64,000 nucleotides of DNA from Cellulomonas taurus (GTDB lineage: Bacteria; Actinomycetota; Actinomycetes; Actinomycetales; Cellulomonadaceae). Positions 1 to 8,300 of the stretch are shown piece after piece (the stretch's first letter is position 1; every line of letters starts with the position of its first letter). Made by a program: the position numbers and the translations under genes. The notes beneath the pieces are model-generated. The model made no database searches. It was given only the letters and a program-made list of their open reading frames with translations, and had not been told where the DNA came from. Where the stretch lies: the NCBI RefSeq assembly GCF_012931845.1, contig NZ_CP051884.1, positions 682,001 through 746,000 of the forward strand, in the 5' to 3' direction.

Positions 1-1238
<1,238 letters not shown>

Positions 1239-1257
1239 GCGCTCAGCTCGACCAGTA

Positions 1258-1296
1258 CCGGAGGCCGGTGGCCCTTTGCGGGTCGCCGGCCTCCGG
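1258..1296 (+). terminator. Intrinsic terminator-like hairpin after eno
   Basis: Perfect 11-bp stem CCGGAGGCCGG (1258-1268) with CCGGCCTCCGG (1286-1296), extended inward by GGCCC/GGGTC around a TTTGC loop. There is no U-tract, as is usual in very high-GC actinobacteria. It separates eno from the ftsB promoter. Confidence 0.75.
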
Positions 1297-1405
1297 CGCG
1301 TTCGGGCCCGGCCGCCGCCGACGCGGGGATCCGCCGGTCGATGGTGTGTCGCTCGGCACCCAACACGCAGCGCCCCACGTCCCGGTGCCCACCGGTCGGA
1401 CACGG

Positions 1406-1411
1406 CAGAAT
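1406..1411 (+). promoter_or_regulatory. -10 hexamer of leaderless ftsB promoter
   Basis: CAGAAT lies 7 nt before the ATG at 1419 and no Shine-Dalgarno sequence is present, so transcription probably starts at the start codon. Confidence 0.45.
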
Positions 1412-1418
1412 CGACCGC

Positions 1419-2168
1419 ATGTCCGCCCCCCGCCGCCCCGCCGCCCCGCGCCCGGGTGCCGGACGTGCGCCGGAGTCGGGGGAGCAGGCGGTCGACCGCC
1501 GCAGGGTGCCGGGTCAGGCGGCGGAGCAGGAGAAGCGCCCGGCCACCCTGCGCCCGGCCGGCGGTGCCCCCCGTCCCACCCCGCCGCGGGTGCGCCCGAC
1601 CCGATCCGGTGGACCGAAGTCGTCGGCCAGCCGTCCGGCCTCGGCCCGCCCTGCCGCCCGCACCGGGTCCGGTGGCGGCCGTGGCGGTGGGGCGGAGACG
1701 GTGCAGCAGCGGGTGCCGCGGCTGTTCACCGTGCGCGCCCTGGTGATGCTGATCGTGGTCGCGGTGGCGTTCATCCTGGTGTTCCCCACCCTGCGGCAGT
1801 ACCTCAACCAGCAGGTGTCCCTCCAGCAGTCCCGGGCCGATGTCGCGGCGGCCCAGCAGCGCAACGAGGACCTGCAGGCCGAACTCGACCGCTGGTCCGA
1901 TCCCGCCTACGTGGAGGCGCAGGCCCGGGAGCGGCTGGCCTTCGTGATGCCCGGCGAGCAGGCCCTGCGGGTCGCCGACCCGGAGACGGTGCCGGAATCG
2001 ACCCCGTCCGGGCAGACGGGGGACGGCCCGGCGGTCCAGGCCGATCCGACCCGGCCCTGGTACGCCCAGATCTGGGACTCGGTGCAGGTCGCCGGGGTGG
2101 CCGGCACCGATGACACCCAGCAGTCGAGCTCGGGGGAGAATGTCCCCCAGCCGACCGCCACCCCGTGA
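1419..2168 (+). CDS. ftsB: FtsB/DivIC family septum formation protein
   Basis: Bitopic divisome protein. FtsB bridges FtsQ and FtsL and helps activate septal peptidoglycan synthesis at mid-cell. The 249-residue product has a long disordered N-terminus rich in Pro, Ala and Arg (residues 1-100), one membrane helix (about 104-124), a coiled-coil stretch (about 127-160, LQQSRADVAAAQQRNEDL) and a typical FtsB end (DPAYVEAQARERLAFVMPGE), followed by an extra acidic, Pro-rich tail. The long cytoplasmic N-terminal extension is typical of actinobacterial homologues. The ATG at 1419 was chosen over upstream in-frame codons because a CAGAAT -10 element sits 7 nt before it. The place after eno and before DUF501 is conserved. 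Confidence 0.88.
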   Translation: MSAPRRPAAPRPGAGRAPESGEQAVDRRRVPGQAAEQEKRPATLRPAGGAPRPTPPRVRPTRSGGPKSSASRPASARPAARTGSGGGRGGGAETVQQRVPRLFTVRALVMLIVVAVAFILVFPTLRQYLNQQVSLQQSRADVAAAQQRNEDLQAELDRWSDPAYVEAQARERLAFVMPGEQALRVADPETVPESTPSGQTGDGPAVQADPTRPWYAQIWDSVQVAGVAGTDDTQQSSSGENVPQPTATP

Positions 2169-2205
2169 CGCGCGTCCGACGCCGTCCGACCCCGTGAGGA
2201 CCGAA

Positions 2206-2751
2206 GTGACCGACCTGCCCGTCGCCCTGCCCGACTCCGCCGAGGTGCCCAGCGCCGACCGCAGCCGCCCGGAGGTCACCGCGCAGGACCTCGACGTGCT
2301 GCGCGAGCAGTTGGGCCGCCCCGCCCGCGGCGTGGTGGGGGTGGCCGCCCGGTGCGTCTGCGGTCGACCGCTCGTCGTGCGGACATCGCCCCGGTTGGAC
2401 GATGGCAGTCCGTTCCCGACCACCTACTACCTGACCAGCCCGGAGGCGGTCGCCGGGGCGAGCACCCTGGAGGCGACCGGTCAGATGGTCGGCCTCACCG
2501 AGTGGGTGCGCACCGAGCCGGTCGCCGCCGCCTACCAGCGCGCGCACGAGGCCTACCTCGCCGACCGCGCCGAGCTGGGTGAGGTCGAGGAGATCGCCGG
2601 TATCTCGGCCGGTGGCATGCCGACCCGGGTGAAGTGCCTGCACGCGCTGCTCGGGCACGCGCTGGCCGCCGGCCCCGGGGTGAACCCGGTCGGCGACGAG
2701 GTGCTGCTGCGCCTGCGGGACACCTGGCGCCCCGACCACTGCACCTGCTGA
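2206..2751 (+). CDS. DUF501 domain protein
   Basis: Conserved actinobacterial protein of unknown biochemical function, about 181 residues, almost always found between ftsB and ppx. Visible family features are the paired cysteines in RCVCGRPLVV, the segment PFPTTYYLT, the motif GGMPTRVKCLHAL near the C-terminus and the final DHCTC. The Cys and His residues could bind a metal or a cofactor; that is inference. The GTG at 2206 is preferred because GAGG (2196-2199) lies 6 nt upstream; GTG at 2194 is the alternative. The gene overlaps nothing and sits 37 nt after ftsB, so the two are probably cotranscribed. Confidence 0.85.
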   Translation: MTDLPVALPDSAEVPSADRSRPEVTAQDLDVLREQLGRPARGVVGVAARCVCGRPLVVRTSPRLDDGSPFPTTYYLTSPEAVAGASTLEATGQMVGLTEWVRTEPVAAAYQRAHEAYLADRAELGEVEEIAGISAGGMPTRVKCLHALLGHALAAGPGVNPVGDEVLLRLRDTWRPDHCTC

Positions 2752-2798
2752 CCCTCGCCCGCATGACCCCGGTTCGCCGGGATGGAAGGATGCCCGTC

Positions 2799-3749
2799 GT
2801 GACGCGTGTGGCTGCCATCGACTGTGGGACCAACTCGATCCGCCTGCTGGTGGCGGACGTCGATCCGACCGCCGGGACCCTGGTCGACCTGGAGCGCCGG
2901 ATGGAGGTGGTCCGGCTCGGGCAGGGCGTGGACCGCACCGGCCGGATCGCCCCGGAGGCGTTGGCGCGCACCCTGGACGCCGCTCGTCGCTACGCCGCGA
3001 TCTGCGCCGACCTCGGGGTGGAGGCGATCAGGTTCGTCGCCACCAGCGCCTCCCGGGACGCCGAGAACCGGGACGAGTTCGTCGCCGGGGTCCGGGACGC
3101 GCTGGGCGTCGAGCCGGAGGTGATCGGCGGGGTCGAGGAGGCGTCGCTGTCGTTCCGCGGTGCCACCGGGGTGCTCGCCCAGCCGGGGCCGTACCTGGTG
3201 ATCGACCTGGGCGGCGGCTCCACCGAGGTGGTCCTGGGCGAAGGGTCTCCCTCCGCCGCCCACTCGATGGACGTCGGCTGCGTGCGGATCACCGAGCGGC
3301 ACCTGCGCACCGACCCGCCCACCCCCGAGCAGATCGAGGCAGCGGTCGCCGACGTGCACGCCGCCCTCGACGTCGCCCTCGCCGACGTGCCGGTCGGCCA
3401 CACCCGCACCCTGGTCGGCGTCGCCGGATCGGTCACCACCGTCACCGCCCACGCCCTGGGTCTGGACCGCTACCGTCCCGACCGGATCGACGGCGCCACC
3501 CTCACCGTGCAGCAGGTGGTCGACGCCTGCGAGGACCTGATCGCGCGGGACCGCGACTCGCGTGCCGCCCTCGGCTTCATGCACCCGGGCCGGGTCGACG
3601 TGATCGCCGCCGGTGCCCTGATCTGGCGCGAGGTGGTGCTGCGCGTCCAGCGGGAGGTCGCGGCCGCGGGTGGCTCGCTGACCGAGGTCATCACCTCCGA
3701 GCACGACATCCTGGACGGCATCGCCTGGAGCGTGGCCGCGCGCGACTAG
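2799..3749 (+). CDS. ppx: Exopolyphosphatase, Ppx/GppA family
   Basis: Acts on polyphosphate and/or pppGpp and belongs to the ASKHA actin-like ATPase fold. The 316-residue protein begins VTRVAAIDCGTNSIRLLVAD, the phosphate-1 loop of the family, and carries the second glycine-rich loop YLVIDLGGGSTEVVLG near residue 130 and a third, GVAGSVTTVTAH, near 208. It lacks the C-terminal HD extension of E. coli Ppx and so matches the short actinobacterial Ppx1/Ppx2 type. The GTG at 2799 is chosen because GGAAGGA (2784-2790) is 8 nt upstream and the product then begins directly with the nucleotide-binding fold. It follows DUF501 by 47 nt. Which substrate dominates cannot be told from the sequence. Confidence 0.92.
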   Translation: MTRVAAIDCGTNSIRLLVADVDPTAGTLVDLERRMEVVRLGQGVDRTGRIAPEALARTLDAARRYAAICADLGVEAIRFVATSASRDAENRDEFVAGVRDALGVEPEVIGGVEEASLSFRGATGVLAQPGPYLVIDLGGGSTEVVLGEGSPSAAHSMDVGCVRITERHLRTDPPTPEQIEAAVADVHAALDVALADVPVGHTRTLVGVAGSVTTVTAHALGLDRYRPDRIDGATLTVQQVVDACEDLIARDRDSRAALGFMHPGRVDVIAAGALIWREVVLRVQREVAAAGGSLTEVITSEHDILDGIAWSVAARD

Positions 3750-3804
3750 GACTTTGTGCCCAGAATCACGCACTGCCAGGTCGACCGTGGCGTCATGGCG
3801 GATC

Positions 3805-3810
3805 TACCGT
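3805..3810 (+). promoter_or_regulatory. -10 hexamer of leaderless ndh promoter
   Basis: TACCGT ends 6 nt before the ATG at 3817. No ribosome binding site precedes that ATG. Confidence 0.4.
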
Positions 3811-3816
3811 TGTCCC

Positions 3817-5241
3817 ATGACTGAGTCCTCCGTTTCCACGAGCGCCAAGCCGCGCAAGGTGCCCCGCATCCTGATCCTCGGTGGTGGGACGGTCGGGCTC
3901 TACTCCGCTCAGCGTCTGCGCCGTCGGTTGGGCAACCGCGAGGCGGCGATCGTCGTCGTCGACCCGCGCCCGTACATGACCTATGCGCCCTTCCTGCCGG
4001 AGGCCGCCGCGGGGTCCATCGACGCCCGGCACGTCGTCGCGCCGCACGTGCGCGCACTCAAGGGTGTCGACGTGCTGCAGGGCAAGGTGTCGGAGATCAA
4101 GCACGCCGACCGCACCGTGCAGGTGACCCCGGAGGAGGGTGAGCCGTACTGGGTCACCTACGACCACCTGATCGTGGGTCTGGGTTCGGTCGCCCGCACG
4201 CTGCCGATCCCGGGTCTGGCGGAGGAGGCGATCGGCTTCAAGAACGTGGAGGAGGCCATCGCGGTCCGCAACCACGTGCTGGGCCGGATCGACCTGGCGT
4301 CGTCCACCTGGGACGCCGACCTGCGCAAGAAGATGCTCACCTTCACCTTCGTCGGTGGTGGCTTCGCCGGTGTCGAAGCGATCGCCGAGGTCGAGGACAT
4401 GGCCCGCGACGCGGTGAAGCAGTACGCATCGCTGGAGGAGTCCGACCTGCGCTTCGTGCTGGTCGAGGGCTCGCGCCGGATCCTGCCGGAGGTCTCCGAG
4501 GAGCTCGGCGGGTACACCCTGGAGCAGCTGCGCAAGCGCGGCATCGAGGTGTTCCTGTCCACCTTCCTGAACTCCTGCGTCGACGGGCATGTCGTGCTCT
4601 CGGACAAGACCGAGTTCGACTCCGAGACCATCGTCTGGACCGCCGGTGTGAAGGCCAACCCGGTGCTGGCCAACTCGGACCTGCCGCTGGACAAGATGGG
4701 CCGGGTCACCGCCCTCGCCACGCTGCAGATCGCCGACGAGCACGGCAACGTCGTGCCGGACGCCTACGCCGCCGGTGACTGCGCCGCCGTGCCGGATCTG
4801 TACAACCCGGGCGCGTTCTGCCCGCCGAACGCCCAGCACGCGCTGCGTCAGGCCAAGCACCTGGCCGACAACCTCGCGCTGGTGCTCCGCTCGGCGCAGC
4901 CGACCGACTACAAGCACAAGAACGTCGGCGCCGTCGCCTCCCTGGGCATGTACAAGGGCGTCGCGCAGATGTTCGGCAAGATCAAGGTCCGCGGCTTCTT
5001 CGCCTGGGTGCTGCACCGCACGTACCACGTGATGGCGATGCCGACCTGGAACCGCAAGATCAACATCATGGCCGGGTGGACCGCCAACCTGCTGTGGCGC
5101 CGTGAGGTCGTCCCGCTGGGTTCGATCCACGACCCGCGCGCCGAGTTCCGTGCCGCCTCCGTGCCCCCGAAGCCGAAGCTGGCTGTGGAGGACCACAGCC
5201 CGGTGTCGAGCACCGAGGCGAAGGCTCCGGCCACCGCCTGA
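3817..5241 (+). CDS. ndh: Type II NADH dehydrogenase
   Basis: Non-proton-pumping NADH:quinone oxidoreductase at the inner face of the membrane, passing electrons from NADH to menaquinone. The 474-residue protein has the N-terminal FAD-binding Rossmann motif ILGGGTVG (about residues 20-27), the NAD(H)-binding motif FVGGGFAGVEA near residue 180, and the second FAD motif AYAAGDCAAVPD followed by PPNAQHALRQAKHLADN, which is diagnostic of NDH-2. The C-terminal amphipathic region contains RKINIMAGWTANLL, a probable membrane anchor, and then a disordered tail. The start is set by the TACCGT element 6 nt upstream. A strong hairpin follows, so it is transcribed alone. Such enzymes are usually the main NADH entry point in aerobic actinobacteria. 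Confidence 0.93.
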   Translation: MTESSVSTSAKPRKVPRILILGGGTVGLYSAQRLRRRLGNREAAIVVVDPRPYMTYAPFLPEAAAGSIDARHVVAPHVRALKGVDVLQGKVSEIKHADRTVQVTPEEGEPYWVTYDHLIVGLGSVARTLPIPGLAEEAIGFKNVEEAIAVRNHVLGRIDLASSTWDADLRKKMLTFTFVGGGFAGVEAIAEVEDMARDAVKQYASLEESDLRFVLVEGSRRILPEVSEELGGYTLEQLRKRGIEVFLSTFLNSCVDGHVVLSDKTEFDSETIVWTAGVKANPVLANSDLPLDKMGRVTALATLQIADEHGNVVPDAYAAGDCAAVPDLYNPGAFCPPNAQHALRQAKHLADNLALVLRSAQPTDYKHKNVGAVASLGMYKGVAQMFGKIKVRGFFAWVLHRTYHVMAMPTWNRKINIMAGWTANLLWRREVVPLGSIHDPRAEFRAASVPPKPKLAVEDHSPVSSTEAKAPATA

Positions 5242-5252
5242 TCAGGACGCGA

Positions 5253-5285
5253 ACGCCCCGCACATCCACTCGGTGTGCGGGGCGT
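5253..5285 (+). terminator. Terminator hairpin after ndh
   Basis: Perfect 11-bp stem ACGCCCCGCAC (5253-5263) with GTGCGGGGCGT (5275-5285) and an 11-nt loop. It begins 12 nt after the ndh stop and ends 28 nt before the tRNA gene. Confidence 0.82.
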
Positions 5286-5313
5286 CGTCATGTCTGCGGC
5301 AGGATGGATCCGC

Positions 5314-5387
5314 GCCCCCGTAGCCCAATCGGCAGAGGCAGTCGGCTTAAACCCGACCCAGTGTGGGTTCGAGTCCCACCGGGGGCA
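5314..5387 (+). tRNA. tRNA-Leu (anticodon UAA) with short variable loop
   Basis: Cloverleaf of 74 nt. Acceptor stem GCCCCCG (5314-5320) pairs perfectly with CGGGGGC (5380-5386), with A73 at 5387; CCA is not encoded. The anticodon stem GTCGG/CCGAC (5341-5345, 5353-5357) frames loop CTTAAAC, giving anticodon TAA (5348-5350) for the Leu codon UUA. The T-arm is GTGGG-TTCGAGT-CCCAC (5363-5379). The D-arm has a 3-bp stem GCC/GGC and loop AATCGGCAGA, the pattern of bacterial tRNA-Leu. The variable loop is only CCAGT (5358-5362), whereas tRNA-Leu normally carries a long variable arm. Leu identity therefore rests on the anticodon, A73 and the D-arm. Confidence 0.85.
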
Positions 5388-5403
5388 CTTCTCATCTCCT
5401 CGG

Positions 5404-5468
5404 TACTCAGTGTTGCCAAGTACCGCTACTCGGCGTAACTTACTACCAGTAGTCAACGACACTGAGTA
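5404..5468 (+). promoter_or_regulatory. padR promoter flanked by inverted repeats
   Basis: Candidate sigma-A promoter TTGCCA (5413-5418), 17-bp spacer, TAACTT (5436-5441). A perfect 10-bp inverted repeat, TACTCAGTGT (5404-5413) and ACACTGAGTA (5459-5468), brackets it, and a second palindrome ACTAC-CA-GTAGT (5442-5453) lies at the expected transcription start. The layout suggests autorepression by the downstream PadR protein, which is inference. Confidence 0.6.
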
Positions 5469-5477
5469 GGAGGTTCC

Positions 5478-5816
5478 GTGAGCAAACAGATGACGGAGAT
5501 GCTCAAGGGCACGCTGGAGGGCATCGTCCTGGCGATCCTCCGCCAGCGCCCGGCCTACGGGTACGAGATCACCGGCTGGCTGCGCGACCAGGGCTTCGAG
5601 GACATCGCCGAGGGCACCGTCTACGCGCTGCTGGTCAGGATCGAGAACCGGGGACTCGTGGACGTCGCCCGGGTCCCATCCGAGAAGGGCCCGCCGCGCA
5701 AGGTCTACACCCTCAACGCCCAGGGCCGGCAGGCGCTCGACGAGTTCTGGCGCAGCTGGGGGTTCCTCACCGCACGACTCGACCGGCTCCACGACGCGAA
5801 CGGAGAACGAGCATGA
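5478..5816 (+). CDS. PadR family transcriptional regulator
   Basis: DNA-binding repressor of 112 residues with a winged helix-turn-helix: MLKGTLEGIVLAILRQRPAYGYEITGWL starts the PadR domain and GTVYALLVRIENRGLVD is the recognition helix with the conserved family pattern. PadR repressors commonly sense lipophilic compounds and control nearby efflux genes. The GTG start at 5478 has a strong site TAGGAGG (5467-5473). Its stop overlaps the next start by 4 nt, and the four genes to 7651 form one operon ending in an ABC exporter. The inverted repeats around its promoter suggest autoregulation. Confidence 0.9.
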   Translation: MSKQMTEMLKGTLEGIVLAILRQRPAYGYEITGWLRDQGFEDIAEGTVYALLVRIENRGLVDVARVPSEKGPPRKVYTLNAQGRQALDEFWRSWGFLTARLDRLHDANGERA

Positions 5817-6142
5817 CCAGCTGGCTGGATCAGAAGAAGCACTACCGCGCGTACCGGGCGCGGGTGGACGCACTGCCGGAGCCGTACCGGATCGCGGTCG
5901 ACGCGCTGGAGCGGTACGTGAGCGTGCTCGGCCCGGGCAAGTCCGACCCCCTGCAGCAGGTGTTCGACGATCTCACCGAGCTGTTCGAGCAGGCGGCCGC
6001 CGACGGGACACCGGTGCGGGCGGTCGTGGGCGAGGACCCGGTGGAGTTCGCGGAGGAGTTCCTGCGCAACTACCCGGCGGGCGCGTGGATCGGCAAGGAG
6101 CGCGAGAAGCTCGCCCAGGCGATCACCCGAGCCGAACGGTAG
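5813..6142 (+). CDS. DUF1048 domain protein, partner of PadR
   Basis: Small helical cytoplasmic protein of 109 residues (starts TSWLDQKKHYRAYRARV; contains FVEEF-like helix VEFAEEFLRNYPAGAWIGKE). DUF1048 proteins are usually encoded directly after a PadR regulator and before a DrrAB-like ABC exporter, exactly as here. Their biochemical role is unknown; a co-regulator or an anti-PadR function is conceivable but not shown. The gene overlaps padR by 4 nt (ATGA), implying translational coupling. Confidence 0.82.
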   Translation: MTSWLDQKKHYRAYRARVDALPEPYRIAVDALERYVSVLGPGKSDPLQQVFDDLTELFEQAAADGTPVRAVVGEDPVEFAEEFLRNYPAGAWIGKEREKLAQAITRAER

Positions 6143-6149
6143 GCCGACC

Positions 6150-6902
6150 GTGTCCACCGCGATCACGATCCGCGACCTGCGGAAGTCGTACCGGGATGTC
6201 ACGGTGCTGCGGGGCGTCGACCTGGACGTCCGGCGCGGCACGGTCCACGCGCTGCTCGGCGCCAACGGTGCGGGCAAGACCACGCTGGTCCGGATCCTCG
6301 CCACCCTGACCGCCGCCGACGGCGGGTCGATCACCGTCGACGGCCACGATGTGCGCACCCGGCCGGAGCGGGTCCGGGAGTCGATCAGCCTGACCGGGCA
6401 GTTCGCGGCGGTGGACGGTGTGCTCACCGGCCGGGAGAACCTGACCCTGGTCGCCCGGCTCCGTCACCTGCCCGACCCGGGCGGGATCGCCGACCGGCTG
6501 CTGGACACCTTCTCGCTCGCCGAGGCCGGGGGCCGACGGGCGGCCACGTACTCCGGTGGCATGCGCCGACGACTCGACATCGCGATGAGCCTGATCGGTG
6601 ACCCGGCGGTGATCGTCCTGGACGAACCCACCACCGGTCTGGACCCCCAGGCGCGCAACGAGGTGTGGGACACCGTGCGCTCGCTCGCCGCCGCCGGGAC
6701 CACCGTCCTGCTCACCACGCAGTACCTGGAGGAGGCCGAGCAGCTCGCGGACCGGATCGCGATCCTGCACGAGGGTCGGATCATCCAGGACGGCACCCTC
6801 GCCGAGCTCCGCGCCCTCCTCCCGTCGCCGACGGTGGAGTACGTGGAGAAGAAGCCCACCCTGGAGGACGTGTTCCTCACCCTGATCGGAGGACGAGCAT
6901 GA
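6150..6902 (+). CDS. ABC exporter ATP-binding protein, DrrA-like
   Basis: ATPase subunit (250 residues) of an ABC-2 type exporter of the daunorubicin-resistance DrrA class. Walker A LLGANGAGKTT near residue 37, Q-loop region LTGQFAAVD, signature YSGGMRRRLDIA, Walker B VIVLDEPTTGLD and switch His replaced by Gln in LLTTQYLEEAE; that Gln is typical of the DrrA group. The C-terminus ends with VEYVEKKPTLEDVFLTL, also family-typical. GTG start at 6150, 7 nt after DUF1048; its end overlaps the permease by 4 nt. Substrate is unknown; hydrophobic drugs or lipids are likely from the family. Confidence 0.92.
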   Translation: MSTAITIRDLRKSYRDVTVLRGVDLDVRRGTVHALLGANGAGKTTLVRILATLTAADGGSITVDGHDVRTRPERVRESISLTGQFAAVDGVLTGRENLTLVARLRHLPDPGGIADRLLDTFSLAEAGGRRAATYSGGMRRRLDIAMSLIGDPAVIVLDEPTTGLDPQARNEVWDTVRSLAAAGTTVLLTTQYLEEAEQLADRIAILHEGRIIQDGTLAELRALLPSPTVEYVEKKPTLEDVFLTLIGGRA

Positions 6903-7651
6903 TCGCGGACACGCGGGTGCTGCTGGGCAGATCGTTGCGGCACGTCGGTCGCAGCCCGGACACCATCATCACCACCGCGGTCATGCCGATCGCGTTCCTG
7001 CTGCTGTTCGTCTACGTCTTCGGCGGGGCGATCGACACCGGGTCGGCCGGGTCCTACGTCGACTACCTGCTGCCCGGCGTCCTGCTGATCACGGTGGCCT
7101 CCGGTGTCGCCTACACCGCGTTCCGGCTGTTCACCGACCTGAGCAGCGGCATCGTGGAACGCTTCCGGTCATTGCCGATCGGTCGCTCCGCGCTGTTGTG
7201 GGCGCATGTGCTGACGTCGATGGTGGCGAACGCGATCTCCCTGGCGGTGGTGGTGCTGGTCGCGGTGCTGATCGGGTTCCGATCGACCGCCGGGATCGGG
7301 GCGTGGCTGGTGGTCGCCGGGATCGTGGGGCTGTTCACTCTCGCGCTGACCTGGTTGGCGGTGATCCCGGGGCTGACCGCGACCACGGTGGACGGGGCGA
7401 GCGCGTTCTCCTACCCGCTGATCTTCCTGCCGTTCCTCAGCTCGGCCTTCGTGCCCACCGAATCGATGCCGGGGCCGGTGCGGGCATTCGCCGACCATCA
7501 GCCGGTGACGTCGATCGTCGATGCGATCCGCGGGCTGCTGGCGGGAGAGGCCGTCGGCAGCGAGCTCTGGGTGGCGCTCGCCTGGTGTGGCGGGCTGCTG
7601 GTGGTCGCCTACCTGATCGCGCTGCTCGTGTACCGGCGGACGTTCCGCTGA
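6899..7651 (+). CDS. ABC-2 type exporter permease, DrrB-like
   Basis: Membrane subunit (250 residues) partnering the preceding ATPase. It starts MIADTRVLLGRSLRHVGRSPDTI, a cytoplasmic amphipathic segment, followed by about six membrane helices (first around residues 25-43, last at WVALAWCGGLLVVAYLIALLVY). The motif VERFRSLPIGRSALLWAHV in the cytoplasmic loop is characteristic of DrrB permeases. ATG at 6899 overlaps the ATPase stop (ATGA). It is the last gene of the padR operon and meets the DUF3467 gene tail to tail with one base between them. Confidence 0.9.
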   Translation: MIADTRVLLGRSLRHVGRSPDTIITTAVMPIAFLLLFVYVFGGAIDTGSAGSYVDYLLPGVLLITVASGVAYTAFRLFTDLSSGIVERFRSLPIGRSALLWAHVLTSMVANAISLAVVVLVAVLIGFRSTAGIGAWLVVAGIVGLFTLALTWLAVIPGLTATTVDGASAFSYPLIFLPFLSSAFVPTESMPGPVRAFADHQPVTSIVDAIRGLLAGEAVGSELWVALAWCGGLLVVAYLIALLVYRRTFR

Positions 7652-7652
7652 C

Positions 7653-7955
7653 TCAGGCGGATGGCGTCTGCCGGTGCCCGGTCTCGGACTCCCAGGCCGA
7701 CAGCTGCTGCTCCAGCGCCTTCATGATCTCGAACACCTGGCTCGGCGGGAGCTTCACCCGCGCGATCACCTGCGCGTCGATCTGGGTCACCGGCTGACCG
7801 TCGGGGCCCTCAGCGGGGCGACCGGGGCCGACCACCGCGGCGAAGTCGAGGACGAACACGTCCTGGGTGTGCCAGGCGCTCACGAAGTCGGCGTGCACCC
7901 CCGTGACCTGGTCCGGCGGCATGGTGATCGACACGTTCGTGGGGCGCGTGGTCAT
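7653..7955 (-). CDS. DUF3467 domain protein
   Basis: Cytoplasmic protein of 100 residues, conserved in bacteria and without a known activity. Typical family pattern: an N-terminal strand ending in HADFVSAWHTQDVFVLDFA and a C-terminal helix LPPSQVFEIMKALEQQLSAWE. No signal peptide or membrane segment. The ATG at 7955 lies 6 nt from a CAGACT -10-like hexamer on the minus strand with no ribosome binding site, so it is probably leaderless. It is divergent from the TusA-like gene. Confidence 0.8.
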   Translation of the reverse strand: MTTRPTNVSITMPPDQVTGVHADFVSAWHTQDVFVLDFAAVVGPGRPAEGPDGQPVTQIDAQVIARVKLPPSQVFEIMKALEQQLSAWESETGHRQTPSA

Positions 7956-7961
7956 CGCCCC

Positions 7962-7967
7962 AGTCTG
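7962..7967 (-). promoter_or_regulatory. -10 hexamer of leaderless DUF3467 promoter
   Basis: CAGACT on the minus strand ends 6 nt before the ATG at 7955. Confidence 0.35.
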
Positions 7968-7998
7968 CCGGGTCGTCGTCCGATGTCCAGGGGGTGGC

Positions 7999-8004
7999 TA
8001 GGCT
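7999..8004 (+). promoter_or_regulatory. -10 hexamer of leaderless tusA-like gene
   Basis: TAGGCT ends 7 nt before the GTG at 8012. Confidence 0.4.
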
Positions 8005-8011
8005 CGGACGC

Positions 8012-8284
8012 GTGCGGGTGCATCAGCTGGCGGGTGGCGACCTGGGCTGCGCCCGGTTGCTGGTGCTGCTGCGGGCCCGGGTGGCCGAGCTGCCGCCGGG
8101 CGACGTGGTGGAGCTGAGCACCAGTGATCCGGTGGCGCCGATCGACCTGCCGGTGTGGTGCCACATGACCGGGCACGAGTACGTCGGTCCGGTCGACGGC
8201 CGTGAGCAGCCGACCTACGCGGTCCGGGTGGTCGCCGACGGCCGTGCCACTCAGGACGGATCGCCGTGGCGGTTGGCCGACTGA
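8012..8284 (+). CDS. TusA-like sulfurtransferase family protein
   Basis: Small protein of 90 residues resembling the TusA/SirA fold: a Cys near the N-terminus after a beta strand (VHQLAGGDLGCARLLVLLRARVAEL), then the family-typical PPGDVVEL and strand STSDPVAPIDLPVWCHMTGHEYVG. In true TusA the cysteine lies in a CPxP motif that carries sulfur for tRNA thiolation; here the dipeptide is CA and the prolines are missing, while a second Cys is present in PVWCH. Sulfur transfer is therefore uncertain. GTG at 8012 is chosen because TAGGCT lies 7 nt before it. Confidence 0.72.
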   Translation: MRVHQLAGGDLGCARLLVLLRARVAELPPGDVVELSTSDPVAPIDLPVWCHMTGHEYVGPVDGREQPTYAVRVVADGRATQDGSPWRLAD

Positions 8285-8300
8285 AGGGCTCCGGGCCGGT

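Noticed and set aside
2553..3773. Long minus-strand open frame opposite ppx
   Set aside because: Composition (His, Asp, Gly, Gln-rich) and place match the mirror frame of a high-GC gene; ppx on the plus strand has clear motifs.
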